DNA of 64,000 nt, taken from contig NW_020653716.1 of NCBI RefSeq assembly GCF_003589595.1, forward strand, positions 449,470-513,469, in the 5' to 3' direction. Below are positions 20,968 to 32,243 of the stretch, in pieces. This DNA is from Hyposmocoma kahamanoa (Eukaryota > Arthropoda > Insecta > Lepidoptera > Cosmopterigidae). The notes beneath the pieces were generated by a model, which worked only from the letters and a program-made list of their open reading frames with translations, searched no databases and was not told the DNA's origin. A program made the translations under genes and the position numbers. How positions within the stretch are numbered: the first letter of the stretch is position 1; each line of letters starts with the position of its first letter.

Positions 20968-22968
20968 ACAGATTTTTGAAGTGAGAGTAGGTGTTGCCGG
21001 TACAGTGCTTTGAATTTCGGTTTGGATGTCTCGTTGCGTATAGGTGGTGGAATATTATTCCAGCACTTTCAGGCCGGGTATTTGAAACTACCTCGAAAAG
21101 CTGCAGTTCTAAGTTGTGGTACCATAAGAACACATGATCGGACAGGTCGCTCTCTGTAGCGTACATTAACACTAGATGACCACATTAGTTTTTCATAAAG
21201 ATATTCAGGTGTTCTAGTTTTTACTATATCGAATAAAAGTCCCACATACAGGAGATTTTGACGAGCCCCGATATTTAGTAGATTTGCAGCGTTGAGATAA
21301 GGAGTGACGTGAATACGAGGGGGTATAAAAAAACAAAATCTGGCATATGCATTTGTTCTGGTTCTGGTTCTGGACACGCTGCAGAAGTTTGTGTGTTTTA
21401 GACAAAAGGCATGGACCATACGACGTGATACAATAGTTGATCTTAGATAATATCAATGCTTCACATAGAGAAATACGCAAATCAATACTGAGAAACGGTC
21501 GAATACCGTAGATCACTTTTAACCTATAGAAGCAACTGCGAACAAGTTCGGCCACATTAGTGTCAAATTTAAGATAACCGTCCATAATTATACCCACATT
21601 TCGGGCGTCCGCTACCTGAGCAATCTTCTCACCATTAATTGAAAGAATTGGCGCATGTGACTGGATGTTTCTCACTTGTTTACAAGATCCTAGAATCAAA
21701 AGCTGAGATTTGATTGGATTCAAGACCAAGGCATTGTTCCTGGACCAAATAGATAAGCGGTGTAGATCCTCATTAATGAGGCTTGTACTTTCGGCGGTTC
21801 TATCTGGATCGAAAGACAGATGTAACTGAACATCATCCGCATAGAGGTGATATTTGCAGTTTTTAATGCAGCCCGTGATATCTGAAGTGTAAAGTACAAA
21901 TAGCAACGGCTTCAATATAGAGCCTTGCGGCACGCCCCTGTCAACAGCACTCAAATCCGACACCAGGCAAGCACCATTGGATTTCGACAATTTTACTTGT
22001 TGCGTGCGGTTAGTAAGATATCTTCTGAACCATTCCAAAGCCCAAATGAGTTGCAACCGTAGTATTTTAATTTTGAAATAAGTAAAGGAATATTAATTGA
22101 CTCGAAGGCTCTGGAAAAGTCCAAAAGTACCAGAGCAGTTCCCTTGCCAGAATCCTGAGCACTGAGAACTTCGTCTATGACGTCCTGTAAGGCAGTATTT
22201 GTACTGCGCTCCTTCCTGAAACCTACCTCTAAGAATTTTGATAACTGCAAGTACACGATCTTTTCTAAAATTTTTGAAAGATAGGGCAAAATACTAAATC
22301 TTTCACACTTTCTGGACTATTTTTCTTGGGAATGGGACTTATTATTGCTCTTTTCCAAAGTGAGGCGAAAGTCGAAGTAATAATTGACGAATTAACAATA
22401 TCAGTAATTACATTAAGAGATTACATTAAGGTGTCTTCATTAACAGGAACAAGTTTAAACGTGGATTCTGAGAACGCGTGATGCTCATAGTATGATATAG
22501 TTTCTACACTAGGGGTGCTGTCTTCTGGTACATTAAGAAAATGTTTATTTATTTGGTTAGGGTCATTAAAATAGATTGGCAGATCGAAGGAGTTTTTAAA
22601 ATTTGGTAAAATATCACGCTTTAAGTTTTTCCAGAGTGTTTTGGAATTCTTTCCATTATTATTTATATTTTGAGAGAAATGTGCTTTTGTGCATAGAACA
22701 AACTCGAATTGACCAGATATTTAAGCATTTTATAGTTTTTTTTGTTCTCGTCAGTTTTGAATTGTTTATATTTAATATGAGCCGAATTACGCAATTTCAT
22801 CATATGGCGAACATTGCTTGTCAGCCATGGTTTGTTCCTGTCTTTTATTGTAATTTTACGGCACGGAGCAAACTTGTCATAAAGCATAGTTAAAAATAGA
22901 TTAAAATAATGATATGACTTACAGTTATATTTCGCTACTGATCGGAAATTAGGGTGCAAATGGTGCAA
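20968..22968 (-). pseudogene. Jockey/CR1-type LINE, ORF2 reverse transcriptase, decayed
   Basis: Minus-strand segments run in the family order. A linker before the RT (WLTSNVRHMMKLRNS) lies at 22663-22968. The RT fingers (LSKILEKIV, LLDFSRAFESIN) lie at 21993-22289. The palm, with GVPQGSILKPLLF and the catalytic YADD box (21832-21843), lies at 21214-22056. The thumb and C-terminal region end with a WNNIPPPIR-type motif, which lies beyond a TGA at 21069-21071, and the true end is near 20968. Frameshifts separate the segments (near 22000-22050 and 21240-21420), and the piece between 22290 and 22663 is badly worn. The endonuclease end is missing. It copied RNA at nicked DNA when active; it cannot now. 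Confidence 0.8.
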
Positions 22969-25689
22969 TTATAAATGATTGTCGCATTTACGCCACTGTA
23001 CTGGCTGCTCGTCGCGAGTGGCACTCGGCGCGCCCTACGCCTCGTATTCATGCACACCCTGCACCATAGGTAAAGCCGGCACTGCATTGTCATACTTTCT
23101 CTTATATAAGATTGTTAACGGGATCAGCCGTCAGTGATAAAGCGTAATAATTATATTGAATCAATATTATAAGCACTACGGCACATAGAAAAGTAGTAAC
23201 ATTTTGGTGTACGGTACCATTTAAGTACTATCCACATTGACTTACAAATAAATGGACGACGGGTCTAATACAAAAACCACGAAAAAAATGTCCCAAGTCA
23301 ACCTATTCGAAATTTAAATTGTAATGTCATCGCAGTATCGCGCTGTCAGTAGAACAAAAATGAAGACTGAAGCGGAGTGTCCCGCTCTGTATACGATTTT
23401 AGCGCCTTACAAGTGCGGACACTTTTTAGCGCGGACCCGACGTCCATATAATTGTAAGTCAATGACTATCCATGAAAGAATTAAGCTGGTCAGAAAGTTT
23501 TGTCTCTGTAATGAGCGCAAAAAAGACGCTCTATCGTCACGAGTTTTTATCTTATCACCATAGACTGGTATACTAACATCGAAAAACCCAAAATTATTGT
23601 ATTTTATGTTTTATATTTATGACGTAATTAATATAATAATTTACCACAGTAGTATATTTAGAAGAATAGTTTAGTAATAATGAGTAAAAATAGAACTATT
23701 TTGTTTTTTTTAGTGTTTATTATTTATAATCATTCCGGGATTTCAAAGGGAGGTGTTGTCAGCTCTATATCTATTACCTAAAAGTTAGGTACACATAACA
23801 CATATATTACGATTTCTTCTGTCACTGTCACTTCTGTCCTTATGTTAGACACGTTAGACAACATCATATACGTTGCTTGATCCCCAAGTAAGCACTAAAG
23901 TACTTGTGTTATGGAAATAAAAAACAATGACGGTACCACAAACACCCAGATCCGAGGCAATATAGGAAAGTTAGACAAAAGTTAGTTTTTTCTACATTGA
24001 CTGCACGGAGGTCGTCAACACGTTCTTAAAACTCCAACACTTTTCTTTAAAATAAATACTCAAGTTACAGTGACTCCAAACAACAAAGTTGTATATTCTA
24101 CACGGTGTATAGTGTCACACGTGTACAATCTATTATAAATACTACACGACTTGGCTCGTGCACTCTACAAATAACCTCGTCGTTGTGATCAATCTGCAAT
24201 ATACACAAATAGAACCCCCGTACCTCGCTTAATTGTATAAATCATAAACACAATAAACTAACCTCGACTGTAACTACGTTTTATATACACGGCTCGCTGG
24301 CCATGTGCTATTATTTCCATTTTACATACAGAACAAAAGTTGTACGGGTGCCAATGAGAAATGGTCCCGACGACCGATTTCAGTAACCGAGTGCCGCATT
24401 GAGTTTCAAGGTTCGTCGTATGAATTGCACCCGCGGTGGCATTTGTCGCATATGTGAAGTGTCGGTTTGCGTTTATGATTCTTGTCCTTTGACAAAAATC
24501 ACTGCCCGCTAAATTAACGTAGTGTTATTATTATACTACGTTTACGTTTATACTACGTTATACTTCGACAACCATACAGGTACGAGAACTTCTCGTCGCC
24601 TTAGAGTGAAAACCTCGCAGGTACATGCGTTTTCACGTAGCTCGTTTTTACTGATTTTTGTTGAAGAAAACTTATAAACTTCTTGCTCAAATATATTATA
24701 AAAGTAATATAGTAGCTGAAAGCGGTACAATTTAATTAACTAAATGCTAACTTGATACATTATTGCGTTTACTACATTTTTATCTTTGTCCTAAAAATTA
24801 CATAGAAGTCACATACGAGATATTCACTCTAAGACGACGATTTGCAAAAAACAATTTCGCATTATAGCGTCAGAGCCTCTAGTAAGGGGGACAAATTGGT
24901 GGCGGGGTGATTGCGTCAGTAGCTACAGATTACGCAATCCTAAAATGATACGTTACCACTACTGCGTTCAGGGGTCCGACTATTTACTGAAAACTATTCT
25001 GAAATTCAGATTGAAATTTAAAAATTTTCAGAAACCGCCATGGTTGCCTAATAGTTTGACCTAAGCAGAGAATCGTGGGTTTTTTTAGGAATTTACGTGC
25101 GAAGTTTAATTTGAAATTTACCATGAGTTTTTCGGTGAAGGAAAACATCGCAAAGCAACTTAATGATGTGTGTGAAGTCCCCTGTTCGTACTGGGCCTGC
25201 GTGGGAATTATAGTTCAAGCCCTCTCATTGTGATCAGAGCGCTGTGTCCAGTAGTGCGACTATATATAGGCTAACTATTATTATTATCAGAACCCTTCTC
25301 TCAACTGTTGAGTGTTGAGTGTGTGCGTTATTATTATTATTATTTATTATTATAACTTCAAATTCTGAGTTGAAAATTGGTTACCGACATGTATAAGAGT
25401 TGAAATTTTAACCCCAGTTTTCAGACTGGGTTTCAAACCAGACTGAATGTTAGACTGGTCTTCGTTAAAGATAAAAACAGCCAAAATGATCAAATAAATG
25501 TAAATGGTTTTCTCAACCCTGCGATATTGCATACAGGAAACATTGATATATCCATGGAATTGTAATTGTACTATAGGGACTCATACTATGTATTCCTGGT
25601 AACATCCTAAAATTGTACACATTGTATAAAAAATATTTCAGAATTTAGAACTAAGAACGTTACGTTTACATAACTTTTTTATTAAAAAA
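22969..25689. other. Long intergenic stretch without a supported gene
   Basis: A GC-rich repeat piece lies at 22985-23095 and a TTA microsatellite at 25328-25350. Frames at 23324-23563 and 24548-24730 have no recognised domain. Nothing else can be supported over 2.7 kb. Confidence 0.5.
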
Positions 25690-25925
25690 GCCTACCTCAA
25701 AAGTTTTTGGAATTACATTTATTTTCCAAGTATTATGAAAGCGGTTAACGGAAAGTGGGTGAAATCAAATAAACTGAATTCACCCCCTAATTTGCCACAC
25801 TTAGAGGTGGAATATTTCGAAAGGGACTACAACTGAGGTACCCCCTTAACAACAAAGAACAATCATCGAAATCGTTTCAAATGTCGGAATAATCGCGAAA
25901 CATACACGCAAAATATATTTGTCGC
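25690..25925 (-). mobile_element. ACCGACTTC-type MITE, minus strand, left end lost
   Basis: Read in reverse, it follows the copy at 36120-36400 (tccacctctaagtgtggc, cacccactttccgttaac, tgaggtaggctttttt). Confidence 0.6.
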
Positions 25926-25989
25926 ATGTATGCTCTTATGCTGTTACCGGGTCCTCTGAAAATCAGCGTCGTAGCACTTTCAGTGAGAC

Positions 25990-26165
25990 GACATTAGGCT
26001 GCCTTTCCACCAGAGATGTGCGAGATAGCGAGGCAATGTGACGATGTGTAGAGGCGCTGTGAAACAGTGTGATGTTTTCCACCAAAGCTGTGCGAGGTAG
26101 CTAAGCGGTGGCGGTGAGAAAATGTGCTGCGGCGCGGTGAGCATCCTGCATTACGGACTCTTTTC
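25990..26165 (+). repeat. Two-unit repeat, TTTCCACCA-type
   Basis: 'tttccaccagagatgtgcga' near 26013 recurs as 'tttccaccaaagctgtgcga' near 26089. The units are about 77 bp and the second is followed by a GC-rich piece. A worn MITE is likely. Confidence 0.5.
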
Positions 26166-26169
26166 TTTT

Positions 26170-26312
26170 CTTGTAACTCTATCTACAATATTATATTATA
26201 TATATATTAGTCGATAGAGTTACAAGAATTTGAGAGGACGTAGGTTATATTTTTCTGTATCTTATGGAGCAATAAACAATTTTGACGTAACTCCACTTAT
26301 GCCATTCTTCCA
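26170..26312. mobile_element. Partial copy of the foldback MITE at 8988-9198
   Basis: The centre and right arm are kept (gagttacaagaatttgagag, ttatggagcaataaacaa, ccacttatgccattcttcca). Only the innermost part of the left arm (cttgtaactctat) remains. Confidence 0.7.
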
Positions 26313-26351
26313 GATCTTATCAATACACTGCAGGACTTAGATTCGTATTCT

Positions 26352-26492
26352 AGAACTCTACTTAATGGTTAAGTCAGGACTTGAGTATGATTCAAAGCAC
26401 TAGAAATCATACTCAAGTCCCTGCCATTAGGGTCGTATTTCCAGTGCTTGTGTTGCCAGTGCAATCCTGACTTGAACATTGAATAGAGTTCT
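26352..26492. mobile_element. MITE with TIRs and an internal 16-bp hairpin
   Basis: The ends 26352-26366 (AGAACTCTACTTAAT) and 26478-26492 pair with two mismatches. Inside, GGACTTGAGTATGATT (26377-26392) is followed after 12 nt by its exact inverse complement (26405-26420). The left-end string recurs at 41540-41560, so the family is dispersed. Confidence 0.55.
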
Positions 26493-27122
26493 CCAAAGAG
26501 GTATATTTATAGAAAGATATACATTTTATACTTAAAATTCGTACCTTGGTACAATAAAACCGCATGTGGTCATACGTCAAAAGTCTCTTTATCACATGAA
26601 AGTCATAAACAGAATATAAACGGCAAAACAAATCATGTATATTTAAAAGTTTATAACCCTCCTATTTAAGCCTGAAAAAGCTACTAATTTCGTACGTCGA
26701 ATCTTTACCCGCGTACATAGCGTGCAAATGTCCAACCCAAGACTCAATATAGTACGCGCATATCTTGAACGCCCCCTTGAATGCACTACCGTTGCGAATT
26801 TGTGACCTAAGGGTGCGAATTAAGGGCCAACTTAGAGAGCGTCAGCATGTGCACACCTACGACTAATTGTAAATAAAATTCTTAGTTTAAACGCTCGTCA
26901 CGCTTGACATCTGAGCCGTGTTTAACGCTTTTCATCTAAATAGGCCAGCCTTAAACGAAAATACATGCAAATTATATTTCATTTCTCTAGATAAGAGCTT
27001 GAATACAAATAAAGGACAAAAGAACAACATGCGGGAGAATTATGTATGTTGTGCAATTGTACAGACTCATTTATGTATTCGAAAATATATTCAAGTATAA
27101 TTTCGTTTATCTTAAATCCCAA
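26493..27122. other. Intergenic DNA before the LINE
   Basis: No gene or repeat can be defined. Confidence 0.45.
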
Positions 27123-27379
27123 TACAAAATCCGTAACAAGCACGTAGATTCACAAGAACTGCTGACTCGGTCTGTACTTTAGTTTGTAAGATCGGCGGCC
27201 CAGGCATGGCAACCGACTATGGTTCGAATTTATCTTTGTGTTTTTCGTTCGTTCGATTTTGTAATCATAATATTAGACAAATAATAATTTCAATACTGAA
27301 GTATTGTATAAATATAAAAATATTGTATAAAAAATCCTTATGCAACGGTAATAAGGTGCATTTTTCCTCGCCGGTCACG

Positions 27380-27868
27380 ATGACGAAGCATAAAACACTG
27401 GCGGATTTCGTTGGTGATAGTTGTGAACAAGAAACGAAACAAGTGCCTCGTGACCACGACTGGATACAAGTTCAGCGGAAAAGACATAGAAATCGTTTTA
27501 TACCTGCCCAGGGCAAAGCGTCATCGAATCCACAGGAGAAGTTTAAGGCAGCGAATGTAAATATTCCTTTGTTTATTAATAATGTGGACAAGGATACAAA
27601 GGAAGTCGATATTATTGAATATATTAAAAGTAGAACGTACGTAGACGTGAGCTTGAGAAAAGTTAACTCCAAAGAACAAAAACAATACAACGCCTACATT
27701 GTTTATGTACCAAAGAATAAATTATCGTTATTTTTGAATGATAGTTTGTGGCCTGAAGGCCAGGAAGGCCTGAAGGAGTTTCTTTTAGACGTTTTGTTGA
27801 TTTCAGGAGAAGTACTGGAAAAACTGATGTTAATCTTGAAAGCAATAAAAAACAATAATGAACAATAA
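27380..27868 (+). CDS. LINE ORF1 protein, frameshifted near its end
   Basis: This is the ORF1 of the LINE, probably an RNA-binding chaperone that coats the element RNA. I chose the ATG at 27380 because MTKHKTLADFVG begins the protein-like part. The frame is open from an ATG at 27206, but the extra 58 residues are Ile/Lys/Cys-rich and look like leader. Residues after about 70 (NIPLFINNVDKDTKEVDIIE) resemble an RRM-like fold with a basic tract before it. At 27752-27768 a 17-nt insertion built from repeated 'cctgaagg' shifts the frame, so the last 30 or so residues are out of frame. In the shifted frame a VSFRRFV segment follows and would end at a TAA that overlaps the ORF2 ATG. Confidence 0.7.
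   Translation: MTKHKTLADFVGDSCEQETKQVPRDHDWIQVQRKRHRNRFIPAQGKASSNPQEKFKAANVNIPLFINNVDKDTKEVDIIEYIKSRTYVDVSLRKVNSKEQKQYNAYIVYVPKNKLSLFLNDSLWPEGQEGLKEFLLDVLLISGEVLEKLMLILKAIKNNNEQ
27752..27768 (+). repeat. 17-nt insertion with repeated CCTGAAGG in ORF1
   Basis: CCTGAAGG at 27752-27759 recurs at 27769-27776, with 'ccaggaagg' between. Removing 17 nt restores a frame that reaches the TAA at 27856-27858. Confidence 0.7.
27856..27860 (+). promoter_or_regulatory. TAATG overlap at the ORF1/ORF2 junction
   Basis: The ORF2 start codon ATG (27858-27860) shares one base with a TAA (27856-27858) that is in the pre-insertion ORF1 frame. Several LINEs use such overlaps for translational coupling (stop then restart). 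The role here is inferred from position only. Confidence 0.55.
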
Positions 27869-30713
27869 AGCCAACAACAAAGCCAAGTTTGTAACTTTCA
27901 ATTGTAGATCGTTGGTAAGGTCTATGGATTGCATAAGAACGTTGTGTAAATCGTCGCATTTGATTGCACTGCAAGAGACGTGTCTTTTACCACACGACAT
28001 TCCACTGCTGGGCGCCGTAGATCGTGACTTCGAATACATTGGGAAGTCGGCCGTCGATGTATCAGCGGGCGTTCTGCGCGGGCGTCCCTTCGGCGGGGTC
28101 GCTATTCTGTGGCGGAAAAACGTATTTAGTGCCGTAACAGCTGTGCCGTGCGCTAGTGATCGTATAGTAGCCGTAAAGGTTTCTGTTGCGGAGTGCTCTT
28201 TTCTAGTGTTTTCAGTATACATGCCCACCGATGACCAGGCGCATTTGGTTGAGTTTACGCATTGTCTAAGTGAAATAAATGCCATAATAGACAGTTGTGA
28301 AATCGATTATAGCTATATTCTTGGTGATTTCAATGCTCATCCGGGTAGGCGTTTCGGTAACGAACTACAAAGTTTCTGTGCGGACCAGAAATGGACTTGT
28401 GTGGACATGGAGTTACTCGGACTGGAGTCGGGATCCTATACCTATGTGAGTGACAGTCACGGTACTAGTAGTTGGCTAGATCATTGTGTAGTAACCCAAG
28501 CAGCTAGGCATACAGTTGACAAGGTGTTAATTAATCATAGTGTGTTTTGGTCAGACCATTTTCCCCTAGAAATACAATGTAGCCTCAATGTATTAATACC
28601 TAAAACTACGTTTTGTAGTAATCACAACAGTAATGTTTTATGGGGAGAGCGTGATGGTTCACAGATGTCACAATACACGGATTTTTGTAATGAAAAGCTG
28701 AAACAGATAGATTTTCCTTCTGTGTTATCGCGTTGTGCAGATACGGTGTGTAATGACCCTAATCATAAAATTGTACTATTAAATTTATATGATCGTATAA
28801 TAGATGTTTTAAAGAAAGCCGCAGTGTATAGCTGTAAGAACAAAAAGTTTTATTGTAAAAAGAAATATGTCTGTGGTTGGAATAAGCATGTTAAAGCCGC
28901 TCATAGTGAAGCTCGGTTATGGTTTCAGTACTGGGTGCTGTATAATAAGCCCAGAGATGGGTTTGTTTACGATAAGATGCGTGTTTCTAGAAATGTTTTT
29001 AAAGCAAAATTAAAATGGTGTCAAACAAATGAGCGACAGATCAAAATGGATATCTTAGCTGTTAACCATGCAAATAAAAATTTTTCTAGTTTCTGGAAAC
29101 ACACAAAAAGGTTGAGTCCGAAACCAAGTGCTCCAGTAAGCGTAGACGGATTAAGCGAACCCTCGCAGATAGCTGAAATGTTCAAAGAACATTTTAGGGT
29201 CCAACCTACTGTGGGTTATAATAGGGTTGATAATGTTTATCATACTTGTAATAGTTACCGTACCGGAAAAAAGGGGGTTTTGATTGGGGCAAAGGATATT
29301 CGATCTGTTTTGAGAAAAATGAGTAAAGGTAAATCACCAGGACATGATCACCTAAGTATTGAGCACCTGCAGTATGCAGGGGTTCATCTACCGCGAGTCT
29401 TAGCAATGTTTTTCTCTCTTTGCCTGAATCACGACTACTTACCAGACAGCATGTTAAAAACCATAGTTGTACCTATTGTCAAAAATAAAACTGGAAATGC
29501 AGGTGACAGGTCCAACTATAGGCCAATATCCCTGGCGACTATTGTGGCAAAGGTGCTGGATAGACTGCTTGATCAGGAGCTAGGTACTTGTGTCAAGCTC
29601 CACGATGCACAGTTTGGTTTTAGGCCTGGGCTTTCTACCGAAGCTGCTGTTTTGTGCCTCAAGCAGACTGTCCAGTACTACACTGCTAGGGATACGCCGG
29701 TGTATGCTGTATTTTTGGACTTGTCGAAGGCATTCGACCTAGTTCAGTATGATATTCTATGGAAGAAACTTATTGAGGACACCAATCTGCCTCAAGAATA
29801 TATCTCGATCCTGGAGTACTGGTATTCTCACCAGCAAAATTATGTAAGGTGGTCTGGAGAACTTTCAAGCTTGTACAGGTTGGAAAGTGGTGTGAGGCAA
29901 GGTGGAATTAGCTCACCAGCGCTTTTCAACTTGTATATGAACAAGCTGATCGTTGAACTCAGTGGCGCTGGTGTTGGCTGTTCTATTGACGGCACCTTTG
30001 TGAACAACTTAAGCTACGCCGATGACATGGTGCTGCTGTGCCCATCGATCAGTGCTCTCCATAAACTCATAAGCATCTGTGAGCGATATGCGGAGGCCCA
30101 CGGACTCAGGTACAACTCTGCTAAGAGTGAGCTGCTAGTTTTCAAAACTAAATACAAGACCTACAAAGTTCCACCTGTTAGGCTTAATGGCACTCCTCTC
30201 AAGCAAGTACCGAGTTTTAAGTATCTGGGTCATTGGGTCGACGAGTCGCTTAAGGATGATGTGGACATGGAGCGAGAGCGTAGGGCTTTGTGCGTTAGAG
30301 CCAATATGCTCGCCCGCAGGTTTGCACGCTGTGCAACACAGGTGAAAGTTACCCTGTTTAAAGCGTATTGTAACTCGTTGTACACGTGTAGCCTGTGGAT
30401 GAATTACTCCCAAGGAGCGTACAAGGCCCTGCGCACTCAGTACAACAATGCCTTCAGGGGACTGATGGGGCTGCCACGCTACTGCAGCGCGTCAGGTATG
30501 TTAGCGGAGGTTGAGGTTGATAGTTTCTCAGCTATCATCCGAAAGAGCATCGCTTCTCTAATCTATCGTGTGCGTGGCAGCCCCAACAGCCTCCTGCAGA
30601 CGGTCGCGGCGAGATTGGACGTGGACAGTGCGATTATGCGACACTGGACCAGCGTCCATCTCGCCAAAGACGTTAGGTTAAGTTACAATAATAATATTTT
30701 TATAAGGCACTAA
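27858..30713 (+). CDS. LINE ORF2: endonuclease and reverse transcriptase, 951 residues, intact
   Basis: The protein nicks target DNA and copies element RNA there (target-primed reverse transcription). An APE-type endonuclease occupies residues 10-250. Its expected residues are present: N15, E40 in LIALQETCL, D157 and N159 in GDFNAHPG, and D233-H234 in SDHFPL. A linker follows. The reverse transcriptase spans about residues 490-790, with GKSPGHDHLS, NYRPISL, the first catalytic Asp at 621 in FLDLSKAFD, SGVRQGGISSP, and YADD at 720-723 (30015-30026). A C-terminal region of about 150 residues follows. The length and order fit Jockey-superfamily ORF2 proteins. No stop or frameshift is present, so the enzyme may be functional, though ORF1 beside it is broken. 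Confidence 0.9.
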   Translation: MNNKANNKAKFVTFNCRSLVRSMDCIRTLCKSSHLIALQETCLLPHDIPLLGAVDRDFEYIGKSAVDVSAGVLRGRPFGGVAILWRKNVFSAVTAVPCASDRIVAVKVSVAECSFLVFSVYMPTDDQAHLVEFTHCLSEINAIIDSCEIDYSYILGDFNAHPGRRFGNELQSFCADQKWTCVDMELLGLESGSYTYVSDSHGTSSWLDHCVVTQAARHTVDKVLINHSVFWSDHFPLEIQCSLNVLIPKTTFCSNHNSNVLWGERDGSQMSQYTDFCNEKLKQIDFPSVLSRCADTVCNDPNHKIVLLNLYDRIIDVLKKAAVYSCKNKKFYCKKKYVCGWNKHVKAAHSEARLWFQYWVLYNKPRDGFVYDKMRVSRNVFKAKLKWCQTNERQIKMDILAVNHANKNFSSFWKHTKRLSPKPSAPVSVDGLSEPSQIAEMFKEHFRVQPTVGYNRVDNVYHTCNSYRTGKKGVLIGAKDIRSVLRKMSKGKSPGHDHLSIEHLQYAGVHLPRVLAMFFSLCLNHDYLPDSMLKTIVVPIVKNKTGNAGDRSNYRPISLATIVAKVLDRLLDQELGTCVKLHDAQFGFRPGLSTEAAVLCLKQTVQYYTARDTPVYAVFLDLSKAFDLVQYDILWKKLIEDTNLPQEYISILEYWYSHQQNYVRWSGELSSLYRLESGVRQGGISSPALFNLYMNKLIVELSGAGVGCSIDGTFVNNLSYADDMVLLCPSISALHKLISICERYAEAHGLRYNSAKSELLVFKTKYKTYKVPPVRLNGTPLKQVPSFKYLGHWVDESLKDDVDMERERRALCVRANMLARRFARCATQVKVTLFKAYCNSLYTCSLWMNYSQGAYKALRTQYNNAFRGLMGLPRYCSASGMLAEVEVDSFSAIIRKSIASLIYRVRGSPNSLLQTVAARLDVDSAIMRHWTSVHLAKDVRLSYNNNIFIRH

Positions 30714-30770
30714 CATAGGATTAAGCAAATTGTTACTAACACTTATATGGATGCAAGTCCGAAATAAATG

Positions 30771-30811
30771 ATTTTTATTTTTATTTTTATTTATTTTATT
30801 TTTATTTTAAA
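30771..30811 (+). repeat. TTTTTA simple-repeat tail of the LINE
   Basis: Repeats of 'tttttatttt' directly follow the AATAAA-containing 3' UTR. This is the usual LINE 3' terminus. Confidence 0.7.
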
Positions 30812-31164
30812 CTTTCAAATTCGAAACTTTGAAACGGTAAGTGGCTTAATACCTAGCAAAATTTACAACCAAAAGACGAGAGCCAACAAAATGACAGCCA
30901 ACTCCTTATAATATTTCCGCCTTCCTTTTTAGTATTAAATGCCCTAAGCTTAAAAAATATGTTTGATTGATCAAAAACTATTAATGCAATTTTGAAGCTG
31001 GTTTACTAAACGTCATTTCGGTATATCCTTGTTGAAAATTTGATTATGTGAAACCAGGGAAAAACGAGTTTAAGTGTCACAAGTATTGAATTCACCTTTG
31101 TTAAATGAAACTCTAGTAAAGAAATTTTAAAGAAAACAGTAGCTTATCGGAAAAATTGTCTATT
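30812..31164. other. Intergenic DNA between LINE and Tc1 relic
   Basis: Nothing is recognised. The left TIR of the Tc1 relic was not found. Confidence 0.45.
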
Positions 31165-32040
31165 CAGTAACTTGTGTTGCCTCCAAGAGCGTTGACAACG
31201 GCCGCAATGCGATTTGGCATAGAATTAATTAACGTCAATATGAAGTGCTGTGGAATGTTCTCCCATTCTTCCTCCAAATTCTTCATCCAATGGCAACTTT
31301 CAACTCCGGTAAGGTTTGCGGGGCTGGGTGGTGAGCTCGAACACGCCTCTTTAGATCGTCCCCTAAATGTTCTATTGGGTTCATATCCGGGCTTCGTGCT
31401 GGCCATTGCATGGTAGTAATACCGACGTCATGTATTCCGTGACGACTCTTGCAGTATGCGCTCTTGCGTTGTCATGCATGAGAATAAAATCTCGGCCTAC
31501 AAAGCCAGCATATGGCGTTACATGAATTTCGAGGCACTGGCGAATGTATCTGTCGGCATTTAATAGTGGCAGCCGCGGCTCCGTCACAACCTCTAGCGCA
31601 GTTTTGCCTTCAGTGCACATTCCTTCTCAGACTGTCCATGAACCCCCGCCACAGCTCACTTTCTCTTCAATGCAACACTGCAGAAAACGCTCTCTTTGTA
31701 CTCGGTAGACCTTGTTCCTTCCATAATTATCATAGACCATAATATTAGTTTCATCAGTGAAGAGTACCTGGCTCCACTGACGTCCAATGTAAATGTTCTC
31801 GTACAAATTGGAGTCGCGCCATTCGATAAGCTCGTGTCAATTTTTGCCCGTTCGTTGGCTTATGTGGAGTTAGACCACGTTCTAGCGCTAACAGCCACTC
31901 CATGAAAGTCTAGTAGCTTTTCTTAGATCTGTACCGAAGTCAGATGACGATTTCGTGAGTTCGTCGTGAAGATAAATCGATTTTGTCTTTCCGTTGTCAC
32001 TCAAAATCGTGGTCTTCCTTGACGGCGAACATAGCCGCCA
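31165..32040 (-). pseudogene. Tc1-like transposase relic (DD34E type)
   Basis: On the minus strand the pieces of a Tc1 transposase run in order. A worn N-terminal part ending near TNGQKLTRAYRMARLQFV (31810-31870) is followed by the first catalytic Asp in VLFTDETNIMVY (near 31740-31765). A GRNKVYRV and RERFL segment comes next, then the second Asp in ILMHDNARAHTARVV (31381-31620). The Glu lies in SPDMNPIEHL (near 31375-31400), and a C-terminal piece ends at about 31165. All three catalytic residues are still encoded, but frameshifts near 31400 and 31640 and stops in the N-terminal half break the gene. The 5' end is cut off at a MITE-like scrap at 32043. Confidence 0.8.
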
Positions 32041-32042
32041 GC

Positions 32043-32110
32043 TTAGAATAATAACGCATAGAATGATAGTTTCTTAACAAACGAACTGTCACAAGTGAGG
32101 CAAATCCCAA
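32043..32110 (+). mobile_element. Left end scrap of MITE E
   Basis: It is nearly identical to 32660-32740 (aataacgcatagaatgatag, cgaactgtcacaagt, aattcatgtaggc). It abuts the 5' end of the Tc1 relic. Confidence 0.6.
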
Positions 32111-32243
32111 TTCATGTAGGCGTAAGCAACTTGTATCTACGCTCGTCGGCACGCACACAAATATACAAATAATGATGCCATGGAATAACATTTCCCTCAA
32201 AAGTGGGAAAATTGTATCTTGCTTAACTCATCATTAAGTTAAA

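Larger units (their letters stand above)
27123..30811 (+). mobile_element. Non-LTR retrotransposon (LINE) with intact ORF2
   Basis: The order is: probable 5' leader, ORF1 (27380-27868), ORF2 (27858-30713), an AATAAA signal (30763-30768) and a simple TTTTTA-type tail (30771-30811). The 5' boundary is uncertain. ORF2 has no stop or frameshift, so this is the youngest-looking element in the window. Clade placement within the Jockey superfamily needs a tree. Confidence 0.85.

Noticed and set aside
27206..27379. Upstream extension of LINE ORF1
   Set aside because: The residues are Ile/Cys/Lys-rich and unlike the rest. The ATG at 27380 fits better.
30771..30811. Telomere-like repeat
   Set aside because: The unit is TTTTTA, not TTAGG, and it sits at a LINE 3' end.
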